The notes beneath the pieces were generated by a model. It saw only the letters and a list, made by a program, of their open reading frames with translations, was not told the origin of the DNA and did no database searches. Below are positions 1 to 11,097 of a stretch of 64,000 nucleotides of DNA, one piece after another (positions within the stretch are counted from its first letter, which is position 1; the number at the start of each line of letters is the position of its first letter). Position numbers and translations under genes: made by a program. Source of the stretch: G958296245 sp965262055 (lineage in GTDB: Bacteria > Chloroflexota > Dehalococcoidia > Lucifugimonadales > G958296245); contig CBDHEI010000002.1 of assembly GCA_965262055.1 (NCBI GenBank), positions 744,001 to 808,000 of the forward strand, in the 5' to 3' direction.

Positions 1-104
1 CAGAGCAGCGAGATGAACATGGGGCCTATTCATGGACAGATTTTAGCACGGGCGTTCGTGGCTGTCAAAGTGGGGCGATCCCGAATACGGACTCTAGGGA
101 TGGG

Positions 105-983
105 CTAGGTACGATTGGGACGCCCTTGGGAGGCCAGGGCGTCCTGAGCGGCGTTGTGCATTACGTCCACGGGTGGGAACTTGCCGGTCCACAGCTCGAA
201 CGCGGCGGCTCCCTGCAGAACAAGCATCCAGAGTCCGCCCAGCGTGCTGGCGCCCGCCTCCTTGGCGGCGGCCAGAAGGGGGGTATCTTCGGGGGTGTAG
301 ACCATGTCGTAGACGATGGAGCCGGGCCTGATGAGTTCTCCTTCTATGGGCGACGCGGCCTCTTCGGGGCTGTGCCTCATGCCGATGGAGGTGGCGTTGA
401 CGATCAGGTCGGCGTCGCGGACGGCTATGGCCAGGGCGGCGTCCGTCATCGATAGCGCACTCACGGTCCCGGCCCCCTCGGCAACCTCGCCTGCGAGGGA
501 TTGCGCCCGGCCCAGGGTACGGTTGGCGATGGTCAAGGACGCCACTCCTTCCTGAGCGAGCGCGAAGGCCGCCGCCCGCGCGGCGCCTCCGGCCCCGAGC
601 AGGAGCGCCGTGCTGCCCTTGGGGTCGAAGCCGGCCTTCTCCTTCAGGCTGGTCATGAACCCGTAGGCGTCGGTGTTGTGGCCAACCAGGTTGGAGCCGT
701 CCTTGACTATCGTATTGACCGCGCCTATGGACGAAGCCCACGGGTCGATTCCGTCCAGGTGGCGCATGGCCGCTTCCTTGTGCGGGATGGTGACGTTGGC
801 GCCGAGGAACTCGCTGCCGCGCAACCCGTCGAGCGCTTGGGCCAGCAGCGCGGGCGGGACGGGCATCGTCGTGTACTCCGCGGGCAGCCCGATGTGGTCG
901 AGGGCGGCCTGCTGGAAGGCCGGGGATATGGAGTGGCCCAGGGGATACCCGATGAGCACCAGGTGCTGTTTGCAGGGAGACAC
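105..983 (-). CDS. aroE: Shikimate dehydrogenase (NADP+)
   Basis: Reduces 3-dehydroshikimate to shikimate in aromatic amino-acid biosynthesis (cytosolic). The 292-residue product has the family's usual length and motif order: N-terminal substrate-binding IGYPLGHSISP, GANVTIPHKEAA with the catalytic Lys, GHNTDAYG with the catalytic Asp, then the Rossmann turn LLLGAGGAARA and NRT, which fits NADP binding. It is the last gene of a minus-strand run alaS-ruvX-aroE, 14 bases after ruvX. Nothing looks broken. The quinate/shikimate dehydrogenase paralogue (YdiB) is the only serious alternative. Confidence 0.95.
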   Translation of the reverse strand: MSPCKQHLVLIGYPLGHSISPAFQQAALDHIGLPAEYTTMPVPPALLAQALDGLRGSEFLGANVTIPHKEAAMRHLDGIDPWASSIGAVNTIVKDGSNLVGHNTDAYGFMTSLKEKAGFDPKGSTALLLGAGGAARAAAFALAQEGVASLTIANRTLGRAQSLAGEVAEGAGTVSALSMTDAALAIAVRDADLIVNATSIGMRHSPEEAASPIEGELIRPGSIVYDMVYTPEDTPLLAAAKEAGASTLGGLWMLVLQGAAAFELWTGKFPPVDVMHNAAQDALASQGRPNRT

Positions 984-997
984 GGACGCGCCAGGGC

Positions 998-1420
998 TCA
1001 GGCGGTCATAGACCGGCGGGAGTCGATGTAGGACTGGAGGATCACAGCAGCAGCAGCTGCATCGATGCGGCCCCGCTCCTTGGGGCGTGCGTCGCCGGCC
1101 TCGGCCATCAGCCGCCGGGCCTCCGCAGTCGAGTACCGCTCATCGACGGCCTCCACCTGGATGTCTGTCCGGGCGGCCAGCTTCTCGATGAAGCGCGCGA
1201 CCTTCCTGGCCTGCGGCCCCATGTCTCCCGAAAGGGAGAGGGGCATGCCGACGACGATCCGCTTGGCCTGCCGCTCAGCCGCCGCCGCCAAGATCGTCTC
1301 GATGTCTCGGGCGTGGCTCGTGTGCTTGACCGTAGCTACCGGGGTCGCCACGGACTCCCCGGAGTCGCACACGGCGAGTCCTATACGCCGGTCTCCGACG
1401 TCCAGCGCCAGCATCCTCAA
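998..1420 (-). CDS. ruvX: Putative pre-16S rRNA nuclease / YqgF-type Holliday junction resolvase
   Basis: 140-residue RNase H-fold protein of the YqgF/RuvX family, which in other bacteria processes the 16S rRNA 5' end and has been linked to Holliday junctions. Visible signatures: LALDVGDRRIGLAVCD at the N terminus (first acidic residue), RIVVGMPLSLSGDMG, VEAVDERYSTAEA with the conserved D-E-R-x-T/S motif, and KERGRIDAAAAAVILQSY near the end. The start overlaps the alaS stop by 4 bases, so translation is probably coupled. alaS-ruvX adjacency is common in bacteria. Confidence 0.93.
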   Translation of the reverse strand: MRMLALDVGDRRIGLAVCDSGESVATPVATVKHTSHARDIETILAAAAERQAKRIVVGMPLSLSGDMGPQARKVARFIEKLAARTDIQVEAVDERYSTAEARRLMAEAGDARPKERGRIDAAAAAVILQSYIDSRRSMTA

Positions 1421-4296
1421 AGGCCGGCCTCCTTCTCACCCACCAGCCGGTGCACCAAGCCCAAGGCCTCTTCCAGTCCGTCGGCGCGGCGTCCGCCGGC
1501 CTGGGCCACGTCGGGCCGGCCTCCACCGCCGCCGCCTATGGCCTTTGCCGCTCCCTTCACGATGTCCGACGCGCTATGGCCGCGCGAGACTAAGTCCGGC
1601 GTCACCATGGCTACAAGTACGGGCCTCCCGCCAATGACGGCGCCCAACACCACGACTCCGCTGCCGAGCTTGTCCCTCAGCCAGTCGCCCATGTCGCGCA
1701 TGGCGTCCACGTTTGACGCCTCGACGCTGCTCGCGAGCACGGTTACGCCGTCCACGTCCTGCTTCAGGTCGAGCAGGCCGTGCGCCGACTGGGCGGAGGC
1801 CCGACGCTCCAACACTTCGTTCGCCCTTCGAGCCGCGTCGAGCTCTTCCAGCAGGCCCTTCACCCGCTCTTCGACACCGGCGACGCTGGTATTCAGAAGC
1901 GTCGCGACGGTAGCCCCAGAGGAGAAGCGGTCCCTGACGACGCGCTCGGCGCCCCGGCCGCTGACGGCCTCTATTCGCCTGAGCCCGGAGCCGATGCTTG
2001 ACTCGCCGAGGACGTAGATAGCGCCTAGCTCCCCTGTGCGGTGGACATGGGTACCGCCACAGACCTCGAAGCTGAAGGTTGCGCCGTTGGCTATCTCGAT
2101 CAGCCGGACCGTGTCATCATACTTGTCGCCAAAGAAGGCAAGCGCTCCGCGCTCGACGGCCCGGGCGTAGGTGTCCTCGCTCCTGTGTATGGAAACGTTC
2201 TCCCTGATCTTCTCGTTCACGAGCCACTGCACTTGCTCCATCTCCTCGCCGGTCACGGCCTCCACGTGGCTGAAGTCGAACCTCAGCCGGTCCGGGGCGA
2301 CGAGGGAGCCTGCCTGCCTAACGTGAGGCCCGAGCACCTGGCGCAGCGCCGCATGGAGCATGTGGGTGGCGGTGTGGTTCCGGGCGGTGTCCTGCCTGCG
2401 GACGGGATCCACGTGGGCGTCTAGCGTATCACCGACGGCGATCTCGCCCTGCGCGACCTTGCCGAAGTGTGCGATGAGGCCGGGCATCACAGTCTGCGTG
2501 TCGTGGACGTTTATCCTGCCGCCTGGTCCGGCCAGTACGCCAGCGTCCCCGACCTGTCCGCCCCCCTCGGGGTAGAACGGCGTCTCCAGCAGAAAGACGT
2601 CGACGCTTGCGCCGTCGGCGACGCTGTCGACTGCTTGATCCCCGGATATCAGGCCGACTACCACGGAGCGGGCAGCGACCGTATCGTAGCCTAGGAAGGC
2701 CGTCGAGCCGACGCCCATGCTCTCGTACAGCCTGATCTTGGAGCGGTCTCCGCCGAAGCGGGCGGCGGCCCTGCCGCGCTGGCGCTGGGCCTCCATCTCG
2801 CGCTCGAATCCCTCTATGTCGACTTCCAATCCTCTCTCGCGGGCGATCTCCTGTGTGATCTCCACCGGAAAGCCGTACGTATCGTGTAAGAAAAACGCTT
2901 CGCGACCTGAAAGGGTCGTGCCCCAGGAATCTACTTCCGTGAACGCACAGTCGCCTTCAAGCGCGGCATGAAGGAGTGCTGATATCACTTCTGTAGCGGC
3001 TTCGTGGCCTTGACGCTCGTATTCGTCTGCGTCGGGGTGATATCCAGCGAAGCCGTGTTGTTCCAACAGGGTACCGGCATTTTCAGCACCGGGATTGTGT
3101 TTTCTTGCGAATTTACTAACCTCAGATAGCGCTTTCCTGTGAACCTCTCGGTATCCGATCATTCCTCCAAGGTTCCGATTGCCATTCTCGAAGACCTGCT
3201 GGAACTTCTTCTCCTCCAGCTCCAGCACCGTGAGCACGAACTCCTGGTGGTCGCGCAGCTCGCGGTAGGCTTGTCCCATCGTGCCGATGACGACCCGGGC
3301 CATCTCTCCCAGGAACGGGTCTTCGAGGCCGAGACGCCTGCCGAACCGGATGGCGCGTCTCACGACGCGGCGCAGCACGTAGCCGCGCCCCTCGTTGGCG
3401 GGCACGACGCCGTCGGCGATCAGGAAGGCCGCGCTGCGGGCGTGCTCGGAGACGACGCGCATCGCGTAGTCGTCGTCGCGGTCGGCGCCGTACTCCTTTT
3501 CCGCTATGTCCTCTACCCGCTCAATCAGTGGCCTAAATAGGTCGGTGTCGTAGATGTCGCGGGCGTCCTGCATCACGACTGCCAGCCGCTCCAGACCCAT
3601 CCCCGTATCGATGCCGGTGAAGGGCAGCGGCGTCCGTGTCCCGTCCAGGTGGTGGTAGAACTGCATGAAGACGAGGTTCCAGAGTTCTACGAACCGATTG
3701 CAGGCGTCGTCGGAGCCGGGGAGGGTGTTAGTGCAGTTGGGGCCGCAGTCCGGCTGGAGGCAACCGCGTCCGGCGCCGAAGTCGTAGTGGAGCTCGGCGC
3801 AGGGCCCTGTAGGTCCCTCGAGGCCTGCGGGGCCCCACCAGTTGTCCTCGTCACCGAACCGGAATATACGCTCGGCGGGGATGCCTGCCTTCTGCCATAG
3901 CTCGAAGGTCTCATCGTCCGAGTGGTGCACCGTGGCGGCGAAACCCTCTCGGGGCAGGTCCATCACCTCGGTGAAGCACTCCAGAGCGAAGTGGACGGCG
4001 CCCTCCTTGAAGTAGTCGCCGATGCTGAAGTTTCCGAGCATCTCGAAGAGCGTGAGGTGGGTAGCGTCGCCTACCTCGTCGATGTCCACCGCACGGAACG
4101 ACTTCTGCGAGCTGCTTAGCCTCCTATTGGGCGGCGTCGACTCGCCGGCGAAGTAGGGTTTGAACTGCACCATGCCGGCCGTGGTCAGCAGCAGGGTAGG
4201 GTCGCCGATCGGAATTAGGGAAGAGCTGGCCACGCGAAGGTGTCCCTTGGACTCGAAATAGCTGAGGAATGACTCTCTGATCTCGTCGCTGTTCAT
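1417..4296 (-). CDS. alaS: Alanine-tRNA ligase with an internal insertion
   Basis: Charges tRNA-Ala. The 959-residue product starts with the typical class II entry (MNSDEIRESFLSYFESKGH), has the motif-2 region around FEMLGNFSIGDYFK, the C-Ala/editing signatures HTATHMLHAAL and CGGTHVHRTGELG (zinc-binding His/Cys set), and a glycine-rich end before the last helix. It is longer than most bacterial AlaRS because of an extra block of about 85 residues (roughly 370-455) between the tRNA-binding helices and TTLSGREAFFLHDTYGFP; the DNA there (about 2930-3190) is visibly poorer in GC than the rest. The frame stays open, so the enzyme is presumably functional. Confidence 0.95.
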   Translation of the reverse strand: MNSDEIRESFLSYFESKGHLRVASSSLIPIGDPTLLLTTAGMVQFKPYFAGESTPPNRRLSSSQKSFRAVDIDEVGDATHLTLFEMLGNFSIGDYFKEGAVHFALECFTEVMDLPREGFAATVHHSDDETFELWQKAGIPAERIFRFGDEDNWWGPAGLEGPTGPCAELHYDFGAGRGCLQPDCGPNCTNTLPGSDDACNRFVELWNLVFMQFYHHLDGTRTPLPFTGIDTGMGLERLAVVMQDARDIYDTDLFRPLIERVEDIAEKEYGADRDDDYAMRVVSEHARSAAFLIADGVVPANEGRGYVLRRVVRRAIRFGRRLGLEDPFLGEMARVVIGTMGQAYRELRDHQEFVLTVLELEEKKFQQVFENGNRNLGGMIGYREVHRKALSEVSKFARKHNPGAENAGTLLEQHGFAGYHPDADEYERQGHEAATEVISALLHAALEGDCAFTEVDSWGTTLSGREAFFLHDTYGFPVEITQEIARERGLEVDIEGFEREMEAQRQRGRAAARFGGDRSKIRLYESMGVGSTAFLGYDTVAARSVVVGLISGDQAVDSVADGASVDVFLLETPFYPEGGGQVGDAGVLAGPGGRINVHDTQTVMPGLIAHFGKVAQGEIAVGDTLDAHVDPVRRQDTARNHTATHMLHAALRQVLGPHVRQAGSLVAPDRLRFDFSHVEAVTGEEMEQVQWLVNEKIRENVSIHRSEDTYARAVERGALAFFGDKYDDTVRLIEIANGATFSFEVCGGTHVHRTGELGAIYVLGESSIGSGLRRIEAVSGRGAERVVRDRFSSGATVATLLNTSVAGVEERVKGLLEELDAARRANEVLERRASAQSAHGLLDLKQDVDGVTVLASSVEASNVDAMRDMGDWLRDKLGSGVVVLGAVIGGRPVLVAMVTPDLVSRGHSASDIVKGAAKAIGGGGGGRPDVAQAGGRRADGLEEALGLVHRLVGEKEAGL

Positions 4297-4446
4297 ATGT
4301 TGTTCACCGTGTTGGTTGGTCGGGATGGTACCTAAATCATAGCATCCCTGAATCCCTGCCCTAAATCACCAATCCCACACTTCACGGGAATTAGTGGACA
4401 ATCGCCGTCGGCTAGGCCGGACTGCCTCGGTGGTACCATAGCCGTC

Positions 4447-5673
4447 ATGCGCTCCCGGCTGTCTGTCCTCCGCCGTCCTCACCACGGCTGGGCCATCGCG
4501 GCGATACTCTTTCTGGCCGCGGCGCTGAACATAGGCGCCGGAACCTATGCTTTCGGCCTCTTCGTCGAGCCCTTGGAAGACGCCTTCGGTTGGTCGCGCT
4601 CGGCCGTGAGCGCGTCCCTGTCATTCGCGGCCATAGGCTCGCTGACCTCGCCGCTGCTGGGCCGGTTCATGGACAGGCACGGGGCGAGGCCGCTCTTCAT
4701 CGCGTCGCTCTTGGTGATGGGGACCAGCTTCCTGCTTCGTCCGCTCATGGGCGAGCTGTGGCACTGGTACGCGCTGAGCTTCCTCCAGTTCGTATTCTCG
4801 CCCGGGGTCAGCCCGCTGCCCATCGGCAGGCTGGTGGCCATATGGTTCCCCAGAAACCGAGGCAGGGTGCTGGGCATAACGATAATGGGGAACAACTTCG
4901 GCGGGGCCACTGTACCGATAATCACGTGGCTGGTTATCGTGAACGCCTCGTGGGAGGCGGCGTACGTCGTCTATGCGGCTATCGCCGGCTCAATCGCGCT
5001 GCTTGGGCTGTCTTTGGTGCGCGAGGGCGGCCGCGCCGGTGGGTCAGCGGTGACGCTGGGCGGCGCCGGGCCCTCTGAGCCCTCGCTAACCGGCTGGACC
5101 GTAAGCGAGGCGCTGCGGACCCCGACCTTCTATGCGATCACGGTCGCCACGACGCTGGCGATGTTCACCTACAGCGGGGTGCTGCCCTGGGTCAGCGCCC
5201 ATCTCGCCAACGAGGGTATGTCGGCGGAGCTTGCCGCTCGGGCGATGACTGTGGTCGCCCTTTCGGGCATGACGGGCAAGGTGCTCTTCGGGTCCCTCGC
5301 GGACCGGATAACGGCGCGACGGGCTATGATGCTGTCCCTGGCCGGCCAGGTGGTCTTCGTACTCCTGATGGTCGCCTATCCCACGCCCCCGCTGGTATGG
5401 TTGTTCATTCCACTGTTCGGCCTGGCGATGGGCGCATTCGGGGTGCTGGTGACGCTGATCGCCCAGGAGGCGTTTGGCGTGAAGTTCTTCGGCAGCATAT
5501 CCGGCCTGATCCACATGCCATCTGTCACGTCGCTGGTAGCGGGGCCGCTGATCGCCGGCGCCTCCTTCGACCTGTCGCAGAGCTACGGCCCTGGTTTTCT
5601 GGCCGTGGCGGCCATGTTCGTAATCGCGATCATCGCTCTTACGTGGGCCAAGCCGGCTGCGAGGCCGTCTTAG
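4447..5673 (+). CDS. Major facilitator superfamily transporter
   Basis: 408-residue membrane protein with about 12 hydrophobic segments in two halves. It has the MFS signature after segment 2 (GRFMDRHGARPLF, the D-R/K-x-G-R/K-R type loop) and a repeat of it in the second half (GSLADRITARRAM). It resembles the monocarboxylate/oxalate-formate antiporter-like branch (opening with HHGWAIAAILFLAAALNIGAGTYAFGLF, shortened here), but the substrate cannot be read from sequence. It is transcribed divergently from alaS. The stop codon TAG lies inside the 5-bp duplication made by the following IS1380 element, so the insertion just spared the gene's end. Confidence 0.85.
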   Translation: MRSRLSVLRRPHHGWAIAAILFLAAALNIGAGTYAFGLFVEPLEDAFGWSRSAVSASLSFAAIGSLTSPLLGRFMDRHGARPLFIASLLVMGTSFLLRPLMGELWHWYALSFLQFVFSPGVSPLPIGRLVAIWFPRNRGRVLGITIMGNNFGGATVPIITWLVIVNASWEAAYVVYAAIAGSIALLGLSLVREGGRAGGSAVTLGGAGPSEPSLTGWTVSEALRTPTFYAITVATTLAMFTYSGVLPWVSAHLANEGMSAELAARAMTVVALSGMTGKVLFGSLADRITARRAMMLSLAGQVVFVLLMVAYPTPPLVWLFIPLFGLAMGAFGVLVTLIAQEAFGVKFFGSISGLIHMPSVTSLVAGPLIAGASFDLSQSYGPGFLAVAAMFVIAIIALTWAKPAARPS

Positions 5674-7376
5674 CCCGAATCCACCGAAAGACGACTTTGG
5701 GGACAGTCCTTGAAGAAGCCAGAGGGTGCTCCTCTGAATCTGGGAGAATGGTTTTGAAACAGAAAACCGCCCGGAAACAAGGAGCACCCAGTAGATGCTG
5801 CCACAGAACAATCCCGACCGTATCGGCGTCGTCTTTGACGACCACCGCCTGGTGGCCAATGCCGGCCTGCTCCTGCCGGCCACCCTTGCACAGCACCTGG
5901 GCCTGCGGGAACTCGTCGACCATCACCTCGACCTCGGCTGCGCACCGGGGCGGGCGAACACGGGGGACAAACTGCTGACGCTGGTCGCTTCCGCGCTGGC
6001 GGGCGGCGACTTCATCGACGACGCCGATGCGCTGCGTGCTGGTGGGACGGTCGGTGTTCTCGGCTGCGTGGTCAAGGCGCCATCCACCCTGGGCACCTTC
6101 CTGCGCAGCTTCCGGTGGGGGCATGTCCGTCAACTCGACCGGGTGAGCCGCCAGTTGCTGGCACGCGCATGGGCCGCTGGGGCCGGACCCGGCGACTTGC
6201 CCCTGACCATCGACCTGGACTCCACCATCTGCGAGACCTATGGACTGGACAAAGAAGGGGCGCGACACCACAACTACACCGGCGCGCGGGGCTATCACCC
6301 ACTGCTGGCCATCGCCGCCGGAACCGGCGATGTGCTGATGTCCCGGCTGCGCGAGGGCCGTGCCAACACCGCTCGCGGCGCTGCCCACTTCCTGCGTGAA
6401 ACGGTGGGGCGGGTGCGCTACGGTGGGGCCAGCGGCCAACTCACGGTGCGCGCCGACAGCGGCTTCTACGCCCACGCTCTCGTCGCCGTCTGCCGCGAGA
6501 TGGGTGTCCGCTTCTCCATCACCATCCGCCAGCACAAAGGCCTGCGGGAGTTGATTGAGGCGATCCCCGAGCAGGACTGGACGCCGATTCCCTACTGGAT
6601 GGACGGCGCCGCCGATGTGGCCGAGACCACCTATACCCCCTTCCAGAGTGAACCCGACGCCGCGCCGGTGCGGCTCATCGTCCGGCGGGTGAAGCCCACG
6701 CCCGGTTCCCAGTTGGCCCTCTTCGCCACCTACAGCTATCACGGCTTCATCACCGACCGGGACGGGGAAACCCTGGAACTGGAGGCCGATCATCGCCGCC
6801 ACGCCGAGATCGAGAACGCCATTCGAGACCTGAAACACGGCGTCGGACTCAACCATCTCCCCTCGGGGCGCTTCGCCGCCAACGGCGCCTGGCTGGCGGT
6901 GCAGGTGATGGCACACAACCTCGCCCGCTGGACAGCGCGCATCGGTCTGGCCGAACGGACCGTGACCACCAAGACCCTCAGGCGGCGGGTCTTCGCTCTG
7001 GTGGGACGGATCACCCGCTCGGCGCGCCGCCTTACCCTGCATCTTCCCCAGCATTGGCCTTGGGAAACCCAGTTCACTCGCGCCATGGCCCGGCTGCGAG
7101 CCATTCCACTCCCCGCCTGACTGCCAGCCTGCAACTGACCCAACTTCCCTGCAAACTCGTGCCACCCCGGTCCGCGAGAGTTCCCTGCTGCGTATTCTCT
7201 CGCCATCCCGCGCATCGCAGCTCCCGCAGAGGGCCATAGGGGCCCTATGCGGCGACTGAAGACCGTTCGCCGACCTCCAATCTACCCCAATGAGCCCAGC
7301 CATCTCCCCTGTAGCTCCCTCACCCACCCTGCCGCTGTCCTCACGCCGTCCATCGGTGTCCTTCGGTGGATTCGGG
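5674..7376 (+). mobile_element. IS1380-family insertion sequence
   Basis: Bounded by terminal inverted repeats cccgaatccaccgaaagac (5674-5692) and its mirror at 7358-7376 (one mismatch in the first 19 bases). The sequence CTTAG occurs directly outside both ends (5669-5673 and 7377-7381), which is a 5-bp target duplication. The 1,703-bp length and single transposase fit IS1380. Clean ends and an open frame suggest a recent insertion. Confidence 0.9.
5795..7120 (+). CDS. IS1380-family DDE transposase
   Basis: 441-residue transposase; cut-and-paste transposition of the surrounding element. Signature pieces: LTIDLDSTICETYG (first catalytic Asp region), the HHNYTGARGYHPLLAI block typical of IS1380, TVRADSGFY (second Asp), and AEIENAIRDLKHGVGLNHLPSG near the third acidic residue. 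An AAGGAG ribosome site sits just before the ATG. The frame is uninterrupted between the two inverted repeats. Confidence 0.9.
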   Translation: MLPQNNPDRIGVVFDDHRLVANAGLLLPATLAQHLGLRELVDHHLDLGCAPGRANTGDKLLTLVASALAGGDFIDDADALRAGGTVGVLGCVVKAPSTLGTFLRSFRWGHVRQLDRVSRQLLARAWAAGAGPGDLPLTIDLDSTICETYGLDKEGARHHNYTGARGYHPLLAIAAGTGDVLMSRLREGRANTARGAAHFLRETVGRVRYGGASGQLTVRADSGFYAHALVAVCREMGVRFSITIRQHKGLRELIEAIPEQDWTPIPYWMDGAADVAETTYTPFQSEPDAAPVRLIVRRVKPTPGSQLALFATYSYHGFITDRDGETLELEADHRRHAEIENAIRDLKHGVGLNHLPSGRFAANGAWLAVQVMAHNLARWTARIGLAERTVTTKTLRRRVFALVGRITRSARRLTLHLPQHWPWETQFTRAMARLRAIPLPA

Positions 7377-7451
7377 CTTAGTCCCTGATAGAATCCCTCG
7401 CGACGGGGCGGCGCGGGCACGCCCCGTGATGCCGCAGGTCGGGAGAGAGCC

Positions 7452-8474
7452 ATGAGAATCGCAGTACTGGGAGTAGGGGCCATAGGCGGCGTGATTGGCG
7501 CCTACCTGACGAGGGCGGGGCGAGACGTCACGCTGATAGACACGTGGCCGGCCAATATCGAGTGCATCAGGTCCGAGGGCCTCAAGGTATCCGCCGTGGA
7601 GGAGGAGTTCACCGCCAAGCCCACGGCCCTGCATTTGGGCGAGGTCTCCGCCTCCGGGCGATCTTTCGACGCCATCGTGCTGTCGGTCAAGTCCTACGAC
7701 ACGAAGTGGGCCGCCACGTTCGCGGAGCCCTACCTGGCACCCGGCGGGTTCATCGTGTCGGCGCAGAACAGCATCAACGAAGAGACTATCGCGGGGGTCG
7801 TCGGATGGTCCCGCGTCGTGGGTTGCGTCGTTACGCTGGGCGCAGGGATTTATGAGCCCGGCCGCGTGACGCGGACCAGCGACATGAAGAGGCACTCGTT
7901 CATCCTGGGCGAGCCGAGCGGGCGGATCACTGAGCGTCTGGAGCGTATTGCCGAGGTGATGTCGGCGGGAGGGCCCACGAAGACCACGACCAACCTGTGG
8001 GGCGAGAGGTGGGCCAAGCTGGCTACCAACTCCATGAGCAACGCGCTGGCCGGTATCACGGGCCTCAAGTCGGCGGACTTGCGGCGCCATCCGAGCACTC
8101 GCGAGGTGTCGATCCGCGTCGCCGCCGAGCTGGTGGCCGTGGCCGAGGCGCTCGGCGTCAGCGTCGAGCCGATCCAGGGCATTCCCGCGCACCTGTACAC
8201 CGAGGCGCTGACGGACGGCGCGGCACGGGAGGAGATCGAGGGAAAGATGGCCGAATACGCGGCGACTTTAAGGGAGGGACGCCCGTCGCTGGCGCAGGAC
8301 ATCATCAAGGGCCGCAAGACCGAGGTGGAGCATCTCAACGGCTACGTGGCCGCGCAGGGCAGGAGCGTTGGTGTGCCCACTCCGGTGAACGATGCGATTG
8401 TCGCCCTGACCAGGCGCGTGGCGTCCGGTGAGGTCACTCCGTCTCTGGACAACCTAGAGCTCCTCGGCGTATGA
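7452..8474 (+). CDS. Ketopantoate reductase family protein (2-dehydropantoate 2-reductase-like)
   Basis: 340-residue NAD(P)-dependent reductase of the ApbA/PanE family. The N terminus carries the Rossmann motif VLGVGAIGGVIGAYL; VLSVKSYDT matches the family's VK-T/S-Y block, and KLATNSMSNALAGITG carries the Lys/Asn positions expected for ketopantoate binding. Many family members act on other 2-oxo acids, so panE is not certain. Start chosen at the ATG after a GGGAGAGAG ribosome site. Upstream bases 7377-7451 are the only space left between it and the IS1380 element, so its native promoter may have been displaced. Confidence 0.8.
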   Translation: MRIAVLGVGAIGGVIGAYLTRAGRDVTLIDTWPANIECIRSEGLKVSAVEEEFTAKPTALHLGEVSASGRSFDAIVLSVKSYDTKWAATFAEPYLAPGGFIVSAQNSINEETIAGVVGWSRVVGCVVTLGAGIYEPGRVTRTSDMKRHSFILGEPSGRITERLERIAEVMSAGGPTKTTTNLWGERWAKLATNSMSNALAGITGLKSADLRRHPSTREVSIRVAAELVAVAEALGVSVEPIQGIPAHLYTEALTDGAAREEIEGKMAEYAATLREGRPSLAQDIIKGRKTEVEHLNGYVAAQGRSVGVPTPVNDAIVALTRRVASGEVTPSLDNLELLGV

Positions 8475-9061
8475 GCCTGGCAGCGGTTTGCTCGGACTCG
8501 GCCCACTATTCACCTCTCCGTAGGCGCTTGAAGCCCGCCCCTGCGACGTTGGGACCGTCCACCGTCCCAGTCCTGCCCATCAACACCCCGTACCCCTTAC
8601 GGGGCAGGCATCTTCTGTCCAGCCATGTCAGAAAACCCGGCCCAGGTCTCCCACGTCCGTCGTTCCCGCGAACGCAGGAATCCATCCCTGGCTAGGTGAT
8701 CCATCATGGCCTCTGAAGTAGTCCGTCACGCCAGCGGGCCCGACTAGGCGGGTGGATCCGGGGAGGCCTGCTTTACTTACACGAACTGCCGTGCTATTCT
8801 ATCTCCACGTACCGACGACCCTATGCCCGCGCCACCCGCGCCGCCTAACCGACAGCCGGGAGCCGCCGGGGACCTGTCCCATTTCACCTCAAGAGCCTCT
8901 CTCTGGCGTCCATTTGTGCCTCAGATGCGCCCCAATTCTCTGCCAGGATGTCCACGGCTTAGATGCGAAGCGGGGCGTTATGGAACACTCTGCAACGATT
9001 TTTAGGCGAGCAGGCCCCCGGCCCACCTGTCAGGTGGTGGATCTGGGACCGCCAGGCCGAT
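8475..9061 (+). other. Non-coding region upstream of the 16S rRNA gene
   Basis: No convincing gene in about 590 bases; the open frames here have no family features. Bases around 8651-8693 contain the short sequence cgttcccgcgaacgcaggaa, a near-palindrome of the TTCCCGCGAA...GGAATCC type that is a widespread intergenic repeat in many bacteria. Confidence 0.5.
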
Positions 9062-9090
9062 TTGACCGTCGGCGCCGGATGATGTATACT
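9062..9090 (+). promoter_or_regulatory. Sigma70-type promoter of the rRNA gene
   Basis: TTGACC (9062-9067) and TATACT (9085-9090) are separated by 17 bases, the ideal spacing. Downstream lies a short hairpin (gcgggtcggtgacccgc, about 9099-9115) and a boxA-like stretch (caccttaacaactgga, about 9172-9187) before the mature 16S start, as in other rRNA leaders. Leader length to the 16S start is about 115 bases. Confidence 0.75.
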
Positions 9091-9205
9091 CCATTCACGC
9101 GGGTCGGTGACCCGCTGGGGGTGTGTTTGCCTCGGCATGCTTGTGCTAAGGCCTCATGGATAGCCCCCAGGCACCTTAACAACTGGATAGTAGAAGGAAC
9201 CAGTT

Positions 9206-11021
<1,816 letters not shown>

Positions 11022-11097
11022 GGGGCTGTAGCTCAGCTGGGAGAGCGCCTCCCTTGCACGGAGGAAGTCGGGGGTTCGAGTCCCCCCAGCTCCACCA
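11022..11097 (+). tRNA. tRNA-Ala (anticodon UGC)
   Basis: A 76-base cloverleaf including an encoded CCA. The acceptor ggggctg pairs with cagctcc (with one G-U), the D-arm is gctcagctgggagagc, the anticodon arm is cctcc-cttgcac-ggagg giving anticodon TGC, and the T-arm is ggggg-ttcgagt-ccccc. A tRNA-Ala after 16S rRNA is the usual rrn layout. Its 3' end is the apparent attachment site of the adjoining serine-integrase element. Confidence 0.96.

Noticed and set aside
5639..7483. A 614-codon open frame on the minus strand
   Set aside because: It is the antisense shadow of the IS1380 transposase and runs over both inverted repeats; no family features.
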